Assembly (NCBI GenBank): GCA_033851545.1
Contig: JAWWOO010000003.1
Coordinates: 1 to 64,000 of the forward strand
Length of the DNA: 64,000 nt
Origin: JAWWOL01 sp033851545
GTDB lineage: Bacteria > Actinomycetota > Actinomycetes > JAWWOL01
Reading direction: 5' to 3'
Shown here: piece by piece, positions 32,348 through 40,664 of the stretch
Layout of the letters: each line of letters starts with the position of its first letter
Position numbering within the stretch: the first letter of the stretch is position 1
The notes under the pieces: model-generated
The model's input: only the letters and a program-made list of their open reading frames with translations
Databases searched by the model: none
Told to the model about the DNA's origin: nothing
Position numbers and translations under genes: made by a program

Positions 32348-33405
32348 ACGAGCTCGCCGTCCTGCTGGACCAGGGTGTACCGGAACCCCAGGTGTTTCTC
32401 GACCCCGCAGACCTGCTGCGCCGAGCACGCCGGCGCCGGACCCTCCGCCGATCGGGCGGTCTGATCGCGGTCGCTTCCGTCGCCGTGGTGGCCAGCGTGG
32501 CCGCGCTTGCGCCGAGTTCGCCTCACACCGTGGCACCGGGAGCCGCGGCTTCACCGACGCTGTCCGCGCTGGATCATGCGGTAGCCCTCCCCCCGGACCT
32601 CAGCGGTGGGGTGGGCCCGGTGGGTTCTGAGCCGCACCAGCCCACCGGGCTCGGTGTGCTCGCAAAGCACGTCGGTCAGACGACGGTCTACTTGGCGGCC
32701 GCCACGGGCGACGGTGTGTGCTTGATCCTGAGGAACTCCAACGGCAGCGGCGCCACCAGCTGCGCCGCGGTCGCCGACCTCCTGACCACGCCGCTCTCGG
32801 TGGTCTTGGACTGGGCCGACGGTCGGCCGGTGTACATGGCGATCGTGATGCCCGACGGCTACACCACGCTGACCATCGGCTCGGACACCGCGGCCGCAGC
32901 GTTCAACGTGGCCTACCTGCCCGCCATCAGGTCCACCCACGGTGTTATCTCCGGGCCCCGCGTCGAAAGCCGAAAAGTCGATCTCGGGCCCTACCCGTTG
33001 CCCTCTGCCCGCGCAGGATCTTCTCCGCTGCCCCTGATACCAACTGGGCCGGTGTCAGCAGTTCCGTCGGGGTCCGCGGTGGCGGACCTGCGTTACCCGG
33101 TCAACGCCTACGGCATGACCTACGGATCGCTGGCGGATGCATCCACCCACGGGGGCAAGGCCCCGGACCTGATCGCCGCCAGTGGACTGGACAACACCGG
33201 CGCCTACGTCGACGGCTACATCAAACACGCTGACATGCCCGCGGAGGCCGAGCCGAAGAACCCCGCCGATGCCGCAGCCCTCATGGCCAGGGCAATCCCG
33301 CCGAAGAGCCTCCTCCTTTACGCGGTCGACGGCACCACTGTCATCGGCACGTTCACCTTCGACGGCCGACCCGCCGCGGCGACAGGGACCGCCACCGCGC
33401 ACTGA
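32344..33405 (+). CDS. single-pass membrane protein paired with the sigma factor (putative anti-sigma)
   Basis: This 353-residue protein starts at GTG in a GTGA overlap with the sigma stop. A short cytosolic head (about 1-38, ending RRARRRRTLRRSG) precedes one membrane segment (GLIAVASVAVVASVAALAP). A long extracytoplasmic part follows, rich in Ala/Thr/Pro, with a C-domain from VADLRYPVNAYGMTYGSLADAS to GTFTFDG. The layout matches anti-sigma factors of SigE-family sigmas, yet no zinc motif is present and the outer domain was not recognised. Function as anti-sigma is inferred from context. Confidence 0.7.
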   Translation: MNELAVLLDQGVPEPQVFLDPADLLRRARRRRTLRRSGGLIAVASVAVVASVAALAPSSPHTVAPGAAASPTLSALDHAVALPPDLSGGVGPVGSEPHQPTGLGVLAKHVGQTTVYLAAATGDGVCLILRNSNGSGATSCAAVADLLTTPLSVVLDWADGRPVYMAIVMPDGYTTLTIGSDTAAAAFNVAYLPAIRSTHGVISGPRVESRKVDLGPYPLPSARAGSSPLPLIPTGPVSAVPSGSAVADLRYPVNAYGMTYGSLADASTHGGKAPDLIAASGLDNTGAYVDGYIKHADMPAEAEPKNPADAAALMARAIPPKSLLLYAVDGTTVIGTFTFDGRPAAATGTATAH

Positions 33406-33604
33406 GCTCATCTGGATTGTCCCAAGCCCCGCTCCGAAGAAGGATCGGTGAACGGGACGGCTCCGGTCGTTGTGACCTGGTGCAGCGGTGACCAGGGGAA
33501 GGGCAGGACCCTTTGTGGCTGCGGCCTCACTGGTTGCACCAGTGATCGACTGACGCCGGTACGCTGCCGCTGATCGTTCCAGTCGAGGCGGGAGGTCACC
33601 ACCC

Positions 33605-33922
33605 TTGAACCGGAGGTCGGCACACGGATGGGCAGTGGCGCTGACTCTTACGGGCACGGGCATCCTGGCAGGGTGCGGCGGCGCCGGTCTGACCACGTGG
33701 TACGGCGCAGTCACCACCCTCGAGCCGCACCTGTGCGTGGGTAGGCATGCGGCGACCGGTGGCTGCTTCTCGGTGACCACAGCCCCCTCAGTGCCGTCAG
33801 TCCGCCTTGGACAGTGCGTCGAGCTGACGTTCCGCCCATCCTCGTCGCCCGGCCGACCGCGGCTGCTCAGCATGCATCCGGTTGAGGCTGCCGACCACCG
33901 GAACGACTGCCCAGTCAACTGA
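33605..33922 (+). CDS. small lipoprotein of unknown function
   Basis: This 105-residue protein starts at TTG 33605 (GGGAGG 11 bases upstream) or at the in-frame GTG 33635. The leader ALTLTGTGILAGCGGAG contains a good lipobox (ILAGC). The mature part is short, with four further Cys that could form two disulfides (HLCVG, GGCFS, GQCVELTF, DCPVN). No family is recognised. It is probably an exported envelope protein. Confidence 0.6.
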   Translation: MNRRSAHGWAVALTLTGTGILAGCGGAGLTTWYGAVTTLEPHLCVGRHAATGGCFSVTTAPSVPSVRLGQCVELTFRPSSSPGRPRLLSMHPVEAADHRNDCPVN

Positions 33923-34006
33923 GTGTGCGGCGGTGAGACCGGCGGGCACGTAGCGAAGAACCACTCACGCGAGTCCCAGTCGCCGAGCGGCTACTGCCAC
34001 GGCACG

Positions 34007-34165
34007 TCAGCGGTTGTGGCGTGACCGGGTCGAGTGGACGATGACCCCCAGAACCAGACCCGCGCCCACCACGAACAGCAAGGCGTCCCACATCGGGCTC
34101 AGACCGTGGATCAGGAATGTCGCTGCCACAGTGCGCCAGTCAGTCGTCAGGGGCGTCCCTTCCAA
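34007..34165 (-). CDS. possible small membrane protein (52 aa)
   Basis: A minus-strand frame encodes a polar head (TDWRTVAATF), the segment HGLSPMWDALLFVVGAGLVLGVIV, then the basic end HSTRSRHNR. This is the layout of a one-pass membrane protein with positive-inside tail. The TTG start at 34165 has no clear ribosome binding site; a downstream CTG preceded by GGAAGGG is an alternative. Coding is suggested by the natural protein layout only. Confidence 0.35.
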   Translation of the reverse strand: MEGTPLTTDWRTVAATFLIHGLSPMWDALLFVVGAGLVLGVIVHSTRSRHNR

Positions 34166-34442
34166 TCGAGCTCGTCATGCCGTGTTCGGCGGCAGCCCAG
34201 ACGCAGAAGCGCCGTCGGCGATCCGGAGCTGCACGACGCGTCCCGACGAGCCTGAGTCCCGACGCACATACATGACCCAACGCCTTCCGGTAAGGGCGTT
34301 GCGTCGATCACTAGAGCCCAGGGAGCGGCTACTGCGATGCCTGAAGCCGTCCCCAGGCTGGACGATCCGCCGCTCACCTCCCAGCTGGGACGGTCGGGAT
34401 CGCCTTCAAATTTGTGCGCACCAACTCACCTTGCTGCCGTAC
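34166..34442. other. gene-free region with a hairpin
   Basis: Apart from CAACGCC (34278-34284) pairing with GGCGTTG (34295-34301), which may end transcription of the minus-strand gene starting at 35477, nothing is seen. Bases 33923-34006 are likewise empty. Confidence 0.4.
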
Positions 34443-35477
34443 TCAGGACGTGGTGAGGGTCAGCGGCCCGGCGACGGTGTCCGGAGCGACGATGCTGATC
34501 TGGTGCGGGCCGATCTCCGTGGGGGCGTGGAACGTCACCGTTCCGGCCGTCACGGTGACAGGGGCGATCTGGGTCACCGTGCCGGCGCCGTCGTGGCAAA
34601 CGACGTAGGTGTTCAAGACGGTCGCGGTGCTCGGCAGGTTGACCAGGGTGATGGTGACCAGTTGGCCGTTGGCCACCGGGTTGGGCGCCAGCTTGACGAC
34701 CCGCAGGCCCTGGGTCGAGACCGCCTTGTTGCCGACATAGGTCAGCGCCGCGAGGCTGGTCAGCCCCAGCAATGCCGACGGGATCGACGGCAGGGCAACG
34801 GCGGGGGCGTCCGGGCTGGCGCCGAAGCGAACCACGTTGGTCACGAGCGCGCCGACGAAAAAGGTGACGGCCACCAGCGAGAAGATGACGTACTGGCTGT
34901 CCACCAGGTCCGTCTCGCCGGCGTCGTTCGACACCAGGTCGGCTCCACTCGGGGCAGCGGTGGTCTGCGTGGTGCTGACCGCGGCCGTACCACTCTGTGC
35001 CGTGGTCGACGACTTCGCCGACGGGTCGTTGTTCACGCTGGCCACGACAATGCCTTTGGCCAGAACGGCCGAGGCGAAAGGGCCGCCCAGCAAGAGGAAG
35101 TACGAGTTCCAGTCGCCGCCGAAGAGGTCCTTGCCATCGACGTTGGTGAACCACGCCAAACCGCTCATGAAGACCAGCGAGGTGGCAAGTACCAGCGTCC
35201 ACAGGGCGACCACGCTCTTACTCGTGGAGAACCGTCCATCGGCGCCCAGGACAACCTCCAGGAAGCCGAACCTCGCCCGCGCCGGCTTGGCGCTGGTCCG
35301 TCCGGCCCACTCGAACAGGGCCAGCGTCACGGCCAGGAATACCACCACGACGAACAGCGCCCAGGCGAGGTGGTGGTGATGATGGTCGTCACCGATGAAG
35401 TAGAACAGGCACCCCCAGGCAGGCAGCACGACCAGCAGTCCGGCCAGCGCCCACCGGTTGAGGAAATATTTGCTCAC
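34443..35477 (-). CDS. membrane protein of unknown function with His run and C-terminal beta domain
   Basis: This 344-residue protein has two N-terminal membrane segments around a loop containing five consecutive His (GDDHHHHHLAW, about 29-39). Two more lie near 88-110 and 128-148, a Ser/Thr-rich linker near 155-180, and two near 200-218 and 232-248. The last 95 residues, from LAPNPVANGQLVTITLVNLP to VAGPLTLTTS, look like an Ig/TIG-type beta sandwich. The His run could bind metal. I do not recognise the family. Confidence 0.7.
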   Translation of the reverse strand: MSKYFLNRWALAGLLVVLPAWGCLFYFIGDDHHHHHLAWALFVVVVFLAVTLALFEWAGRTSAKPARARFGFLEVVLGADGRFSTSKSVVALWTLVLATSLVFMSGLAWFTNVDGKDLFGGDWNSYFLLLGGPFASAVLAKGIVVASVNNDPSAKSSTTAQSGTAAVSTTQTTAAPSGADLVSNDAGETDLVDSQYVIFSLVAVTFFVGALVTNVVRFGASPDAPAVALPSIPSALLGLTSLAALTYVGNKAVSTQGLRVVKLAPNPVANGQLVTITLVNLPSTATVLNTYVVCHDGAGTVTQIAPVTVTAGTVTFHAPTEIGPHQISIVAPDTVAGPLTLTTS

Positions 35478-35563
35478 GGTTGCCCCCGCATGTCGTCGGC
35501 CTGCCGCACATCACAGCCCTCTGCCCCTGCGCCGTCAAGCAATCGGGCAAGCGGGTCCGGAAA

Positions 35564-36664
35564 TCAGCTGACGAGTGAGACGTCGCCGGACTCGAGCACG
35601 ATCAGCTGGCCTGCGTTGCCGGTCGTGAACGGCCATGCCCGGCTGGTGCCCAGGGCGGCGGTACGGATACTGGCAGCTGCGGTCAGAGCCTGGCCGGTCT
35701 GACCCGCACGGAGCAGGCCCCAGCCGACGACCGGCCAGTAGCCCACCGGTGCGGGCGTTCCGTTCGACACGTCGGTGGCCTGCGGCTGGCCCCATTGCGG
35801 ATGCGCAGCCGTGACGGTCGACAGCAGAGCGCTGGCCCGGGCAGGGTCGGCCAGACCGAAGGTGGCAGCCCAAGCCTGCTCCATCGAGTCGGAGTAGAGG
35901 TTGGCCCAGTTGGTCACCGTCTGGGCTCCGCCGTCGTGGCGGGCCCAGTCATAGGCGGACACGGTGGGGTTCCACAATCCGGCAATGCCAGCGGAGAGCG
36001 CATCAGCGTCCTTGGTTGCCCGGACGTTCAGGGCGGGATTGCCCAACACGACGGCGACGTCTGCCGCGGCGCGCAGGCCGGCGTAGGTCTCCGTAGCGTC
36101 CATCAGGTATTTCACGTGCCATGTCGGCTTGGCCCAGGTCAGCCCGTCAGCATCCTGAGTCGCCTCGATGGCGGCGACGGCCCCGACAATGCCGGCGGAG
36201 AGCGACCTGATGGTGGCTTTGCTGGCGCCGGCCCGGAAAACCGCCCTGGTAGCAAGCAGAAACGTGCCCGCGTACGCGTCCGTCGAGTCCATGTCACCAG
36301 TTGAGCTCTCGACACCGGCGGCCGAGACGTCATGGTCCGTGACGAAACCGGAGGCGTCCTCGTGTGCCGCGTACCAGCGCAGCCAGGCTGTTGCGGCCGT
36401 CAGATAGGCAGCAGCGCCGGTCACCTTGTGCGCCTCCGCGAGGCCTATCGCCGCGTAGTTCCCGAGGTACGGGCTGATGTGCTGACGGTCGACGTACCAG
36501 GCGATCGCTCCGTCGGACAGCTGACCCTGCTGGATCCATGCGGCATCGGCGGCGACCTGCGTGCGCACCGACGAGCCTGCTGCGGCAGCACTGGGTTGTA
36601 GGGCCGCAACGGCAACGGTTGTCGCCATGGCGACGGCCGCCCACGACCTGCGGTTGCTGCCCAT
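35564..36664 (-). CDS. exported six-hairpin-glycosidase-like protein
   Basis: This 366-residue protein has a signal peptide (WAAVAMATTVAVAALQPSAAAA, cleavage near 30). The mature part is all-helical with an (alpha/alpha)-barrel pattern: DAAWIQQGQLSDGAIAWY, YAAIGLAEAHKVTG, AATAWLRWYAAHEDASGFVTDHDV, DAYAGTFLLATRAVFRA, HVKYLMDATETYAGLRAAADVA and SMEQAWAATFGLADP. Acidic residues in DSTDAY and YLMDATE could be catalytic. A secreted glycoside hydrolase or lyase is likely; the substrate is unknown. Confidence 0.65.
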   Translation of the reverse strand: MGSNRRSWAAVAMATTVAVAALQPSAAAAGSSVRTQVAADAAWIQQGQLSDGAIAWYVDRQHISPYLGNYAAIGLAEAHKVTGAAAYLTAATAWLRWYAAHEDASGFVTDHDVSAAGVESSTGDMDSTDAYAGTFLLATRAVFRAGASKATIRSLSAGIVGAVAAIEATQDADGLTWAKPTWHVKYLMDATETYAGLRAAADVAVVLGNPALNVRATKDADALSAGIAGLWNPTVSAYDWARHDGGAQTVTNWANLYSDSMEQAWAATFGLADPARASALLSTVTAAHPQWGQPQATDVSNGTPAPVGYWPVVGWGLLRAGQTGQALTAAASIRTAALGTSRAWPFTTGNAGQLIVLESGDVSLVS

Positions 36665-36901
36665 CGTTACCCCCGTCTCGCTTGCGTCGACCCAATCTGG
36701 CACACGATCTGTCGGCACTTGATAGCCCAACTGGGTGACAGAGCGCCCCGAATGCTCCGACGTGGGCCCGCGGGGTCTGGCCCGACCTGCGGCTGGTGTC
36801 CCCTGGTCGGCCCAACAGCGGAGGGCCTCAGCCGCCGAGGCAAAGGGAGTAGTGCTGCCTGGGCAGATTGGCGCACACACACCACACCTGATGGAGGAAC
36901 T

Positions 36902-37183
36902 ATGCGACGACTTCTCGTGGCCGTGGGCCTGGCCGTGGCCTTTACCGGCATGGCCTCGCCCGCAGTTGCCCTTGCCGGAGACGGTCAGCGCACCGGAGGC
37001 GCGATCCTTGCGCCCGAGGGGCCGGCACCGGCCAACGGTGGCGACCAGGGCTGGGGCAACTGCGGTCACAACTCCAGCGGCGGCAACCCGCACACCGGCG
37101 ACGCCGGCAACGGCGGCGGCAACGGCGGGGACCATGGCCAGAGCTGCGCCCCCTCCGATGGCGGTGGCGGCGGTCCGGTCTGA
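36902..37183 (+). CDS. small exported Gly/Asn-rich protein
   Basis: This 93-residue protein starts at ATG 36902 behind GGAGG. The signal peptide ends near SPAVALAGD (about 26). The mature part of about 67 residues is Gly/Asn/Asp/His-rich (GWGNCGHNSSGGNPHTGDAG, then Gly-Asn repeats). It has two Cys that could form one disulfide. Similar low-complexity exported peptides occur in actinobacteria without known role. A very stable hairpin lies 14 bases after the stop. Confidence 0.7.
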   Translation: MRRLLVAVGLAVAFTGMASPAVALAGDGQRTGGAILAPEGPAPANGGDQGWGNCGHNSSGGNPHTGDAGNGGGNGGDHGQSCAPSDGGGGGPV

Positions 37184-37196
37184 CGCTGACGCTGAC

Positions 37197-37233
37197 GCAG
37201 GGTTTGACGACAAGAGCGGTCGTCAGACCCTGC
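37197..37233 (+). terminator. 15-bp stem after the Gly/Asn-rich gene
   Basis: Bases 37197-37211 pair with 37219-37233 over 15 positions with one G-T wobble and a 7-base loop. There is no T-run. It separates this gene from rsbQ. Just before it, GACGCT is repeated three times. Confidence 0.7.
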
Positions 37234-37247
37234 GGTAGCATCCGAGC

Positions 37248-38063
37248 ATGTCCGCTGCGGCTCGGCACAATGTGACCTTTAGTGGTGTGCCCCACGGACC
37301 CGTGATCGTCTTCGCTCACGGGTTCGGGTGCGACCAGCGGATGTGGCGTCACGTAGCCCCGCGCTTCGCGGACCGGTTTCGGGTGCTGACGTTCGACAAC
37401 ATGGGCGCCGGCGGCGCGGATCCTGCCGGGTACGACCCGGTACGCCATGACTCCCTGGACGGTTACGCCGAGGACGTCGTGCAGCTGTGTGGCGAGCTGG
37501 GCGTGCACGACGCCGTCTTCGTCGGTCACTCGGTGTCCTCGATGATCGGTGCGCTGGCCACGATCAAGGCACCGGGGATGTTCTCCCGGCTGGTCATGGT
37601 CAGTCCGTCGGCCCGGTTCATCGACGAGGGTGACTATGTCGGCGGGTTCACCGAGCCCGACATCGCCGAGCTCCTGGATTCGCTGGACAGCAACTACCTC
37701 GGGTGGTCCGGGGCGATGGCCCCGGTGATCATGGGCAATCCGGATCGACCGGAGCTCGGGGAGGAGCTGGCCGCCAGCTTCTGCCGCACCGATCCGGCGG
37801 TGGCCCGGCAGTTCGCCCGCGTGACGTTCCTGGCCGACAACCGGGCCGACCTGAGCGAGGTGAGCGTCCCGACGTTGGTGCTGCAGTGCAGCGATGACGC
37901 GATTGCCCCTGTGGCGGTCGGGGAGTACGTCCGCGACGCCCTGCAGGACAGCACCTACGTGCTGCTCGAGGCGACCGGGCACTGCCCCAACCTCAGCGCT
38001 CCTGAGGCAACCGTGGCGGCTATCGACGCGTTCCTGGCAGGGAAGTTGGTCCTCTCGCAGTGA
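37248..38063 (+). CDS. rsbQ: RsbQ-like alpha/beta hydrolase
   Basis: This 271-residue hydrolase has the oxyanion region FAHGFGCDQRMW near residue 23, nucleophile GHSVSS (Ser95), Asp216 in CSDDAIAP and His245 in TGHCPNLSAP. These match Ser96, Asp219 and His247 of B. subtilis RsbQ closely in position. RsbQ is the partner that activates the PAS-phosphatase RsbP in energy stress and is a bacterial relative of the D14/KAI2 receptors. The next gene, overlapping by four bases, is just such a phosphatase, which makes the assignment firm. Confidence 0.92.
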   Translation: MSAAARHNVTFSGVPHGPVIVFAHGFGCDQRMWRHVAPRFADRFRVLTFDNMGAGGADPAGYDPVRHDSLDGYAEDVVQLCGELGVHDAVFVGHSVSSMIGALATIKAPGMFSRLVMVSPSARFIDEGDYVGGFTEPDIAELLDSLDSNYLGWSGAMAPVIMGNPDRPELGEELAASFCRTDPAVARQFARVTFLADNRADLSEVSVPTLVLQCSDDAIAPVAVGEYVRDALQDSTYVLLEATGHCPNLSAPEATVAAIDAFLAGKLVLSQ

Positions 38064-39256
38064 ACGGTGAGGGCGCGGTGACAGGGTTCCGGGCCGCGCT
38101 GCTCGAGGACGACGCCGAGCAGCTCTACGACCGGGCGCCATGCGGCTACCTGTCCACCACCCCGGACGGCATGGTGGTCAAGGTCAACCAGACCTTCCTC
38201 ACCTTGACCGGCTACCGGCGCGAGGACCTGGTCGGGCGACGCACCTTTGTTCAGCTGCTCAGCCCGGGTGGCCGGATATACCACGAGACGCACTACGGCC
38301 CGATGCTCCGCGGCGAGGGCAAAGCGGCCGCGATCGCCTTGGAGATGGTCCGGGCCGACGGGTCACGCCTCCCGGTGCTGGTCAACGCCGTCCTCGAACG
38401 CGACAGCGGTGGCGCTCCGATCGTGGTCCGCGCCGCCGTCTTCGACGCCACCGACCGCCGCTCCTACGAGCGAGAGCTGGTCCGCGCCCGCCTGCAGGCC
38501 GAGGAGTCCGAGGCTCGGGCGTCGACGCTGGTCAGGACGTTGCAGACCGTGCTGATCCCGCCGGAGCCCCCGATCATCGACGGTCTCGATGTCGCGGCGG
38601 CGTACCGACCGGCGCACACCGGGCAGGAGGTCGGCGGCGACTTCTACGACTACTTCCAGACAGCGACCGGGGACTGGGTGTTCGTGATCGGCGACGTCTG
38701 CGGGAAAGGCGCCGAAGCCGCCGTCGTCACCGCACTGGTTCGGCACAGCCTGCGGGTGGTCGCCCTCCGCCCGCACCAGTTGCAGGAAGCGCTGGGCACG
38801 CTGAACGAGGTGCTTCTGCGCCACAGTGAGCGATTCGCCACCGTTGCACTTCTCTACCTGCGGCCGGGACCTGCGCGCTGGCGGGCGATGTTGAGCTGCG
38901 CCGGCCACCCATTGCCTCTGCTCCTGCGACCTGGCCAACCACCGGCCTTCATCGGTGCCGCCAGCTCCCTCGTCGGAGCGATGACCGACCCCAGCTTCAC
39001 GGAGACCGACCTCGCCCTGCTGCCAGGCGACACCGTGCTCCTCTACACCGACGGAGTCACCGAAGCCCGGAAAGGGCGAGAGTTCTACGGGGACGACCGC
39101 CTCGCCGCTGCTGCCGAGCGCTACGACGGCGGCGCCACGACCCTGGTTCGCGGTCTGCTTCATGACGTCGTCGAGTTCCAAGCGGGCGATCCGCGCGACG
39201 ACATCGCGCTGCTCGGCGTGCGGGTCAAAGACTCCCTCGAACACCCCGGTGTCTAG
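38060..39256 (+). CDS. rsbP: RsbP-like PAS-PP2C phosphatase
   Basis: This 398-residue protein (RsbP has 403) starts at GTG in a GTGA overlap with rsbQ. The PAS domain covers about 20-135 (YDRAPCGYLSTTPDGMVVKVNQTFLTLTGYRREDLVG), and a coiled-coil linker about 140-170. The SpoIIE/PP2C domain covers about 185-392, with metal Asp residues in GGDFYDYF, GDVCGKGAEAA, LLYTDGVTEAR and DPRDDIALL. It should dephosphorylate an RsbV-type anti-anti-sigma factor when RsbQ signals energy stress. No rsbV or rsbW is in the window. Confidence 0.92.
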   Translation: MNGEGAVTGFRAALLEDDAEQLYDRAPCGYLSTTPDGMVVKVNQTFLTLTGYRREDLVGRRTFVQLLSPGGRIYHETHYGPMLRGEGKAAAIALEMVRADGSRLPVLVNAVLERDSGGAPIVVRAAVFDATDRRSYERELVRARLQAEESEARASTLVRTLQTVLIPPEPPIIDGLDVAAAYRPAHTGQEVGGDFYDYFQTATGDWVFVIGDVCGKGAEAAVVTALVRHSLRVVALRPHQLQEALGTLNEVLLRHSERFATVALLYLRPGPARWRAMLSCAGHPLPLLLRPGQPPAFIGAASSLVGAMTDPSFTETDLALLPGDTVLLYTDGVTEARKGREFYGDDRLAAAAERYDGGATTLVRGLLHDVVEFQAGDPRDDIALLGVRVKDSLEHPGV

Positions 39257-39309
39257 GGCTCGGCTGAGAGCTTCGTTTCGGCCGATCTTGGCTGGGCAAA
39301 CGCGCCTGC

Positions 39310-40650
39310 ATGGCCACGTCGACGTCGAAGCGGTACGGCTCGGAGGTCGACGTCAGCACGGCCACCGGGCCGAGAGGGTGGCGTAGCTATCTCAGGGCAG
39401 TGGGGCCCGGTCTGGTCACCGGTGCTTCGGATGATGACCCGTCCGGCGTCGCGACGTACTCCCAGGCTGGAGCGCAGTTCGGTCTGGGGCTGCTGTGGGT
39501 GTCGTTGCTGACCTTGCCGCTGATGGCTGGGGTGCAGGAGATCTGTGACCGGACGGCGCTTGCAACCGGCCGCGGGCTCGGGGAGCTCGCCGCGAAGAAG
39601 TTCAGCCACCGGGCCCGGCCGCTGCTGCTGGTCCTGGTCTCCGCGTTGATCGTGGCGAACGCGTTGAACATCTCGGCCGACCTGGTCGCGGTCGGTTCGG
39701 GGATGAACCTGCTCCACGCCGGTCCAACCTGGTTGTGGGCGCTGCTCGCCGGGGCCCTGATCTCGACCATGGTGATGCTCGGGTCGTTCGCCCGGATCGC
39801 GCAGATCTTCAAGTTGCTGTGCCTGCCGCTGCTGGCGTATTTCGTGGTGATGTTCTCCGTCAGCGTTCACTGGGGCGACGTCGCCCGACACCTGGTCGTC
39901 CCGCAGCTCACCGCGAGCAGCAACTACCTGGGGCTGCTGGTTGCCGTGCTGGGCACCACGATCAGCCCGTACCTCTTCTTCTGGCAGTCCGCGCACCGGC
40001 TCGAGGAGCTCCGCGCCGAGCCGGAAGGCGGCGACCGGGCCGTTGGTCTGGAGCAGCGCGATCCCCGTGTGGCGAAGCATCTGGAGCGGACCAGCCGCGC
40101 CGATGTGTTCGTCGGTATGACGTTCTCCAACGCGGTGATGTTCGCCATCATCGTCGCCACGGCCGCCACCCTCCACGGTAAGACGATCAGCTCCGCCGCC
40201 GACGCCGCCAACGCCCTGCGGCCGGTCGCCGGCCACTGGTCCTCCGTCTTGTTCGCCCTGGGGTTCATCGGCACCGGGATGCTCGCCATCCCGGTGCTGG
40301 CCGGCTCCGGTGCAGCGGGGATGGCCGGCCTGCTCGGGAAACGGTGGGGGTTCTCCCGTTCGCCCCGAAGGGCCCCGGTGTTCTACGGCCTCGTGGCGGT
40401 CGGCACCGTCGGCGGGACGCTGCTGAGCCTGCTCACGTCCAACCCGATCCAGCTGCTGGTGATCGTGGCCATCATCAACGGCCTCGCCGCTGCCCCGTTC
40501 CTGGCCTTGGTGATGCTGATCTCCGCGGACCGGGACCTGATGGGAGACAACCGCAACGGGAAGCTGTCGACGGGTGTCGGATGGTTGGCTTTCGCGCTGA
40601 TGACCGCCGCGGCGGTCGCGATCCTCGCTCAGTACGCCGGGCTGATCTGA
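39310..40650 (+). CDS. Nramp-family transporter with divergent metal-site motifs
   Basis: This 446-residue protein has about eleven membrane segments in the LeuT-type fold of Nramp. The segment-1 motif is DDDPSGVATYSQ where classical Mn/Fe transporters have DPGN. The segment-6 motif is ISPYLFFWQ where they have MPHN, so the thioether Met ligand is missing. These variants recur in a clade of bacterial Nramp relatives annotated as divalent cation transporters. The substrate may therefore be Mg or something else. It ends convergently, 14 bases from a TetR gene. Confidence 0.87.
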   Translation: MATSTSKRYGSEVDVSTATGPRGWRSYLRAVGPGLVTGASDDDPSGVATYSQAGAQFGLGLLWVSLLTLPLMAGVQEICDRTALATGRGLGELAAKKFSHRARPLLLVLVSALIVANALNISADLVAVGSGMNLLHAGPTWLWALLAGALISTMVMLGSFARIAQIFKLLCLPLLAYFVVMFSVSVHWGDVARHLVVPQLTASSNYLGLLVAVLGTTISPYLFFWQSAHRLEELRAEPEGGDRAVGLEQRDPRVAKHLERTSRADVFVGMTFSNAVMFAIIVATAATLHGKTISSAADAANALRPVAGHWSSVLFALGFIGTGMLAIPVLAGSGAAGMAGLLGKRWGFSRSPRRAPVFYGLVAVGTVGGTLLSLLTSNPIQLLVIVAIINGLAAAPFLALVMLISADRDLMGDNRNGKLSTGVGWLAFALMTAAAVAILAQYAGLI

Positions 40651-40664
40651 CCGCGAGGGGGCGA

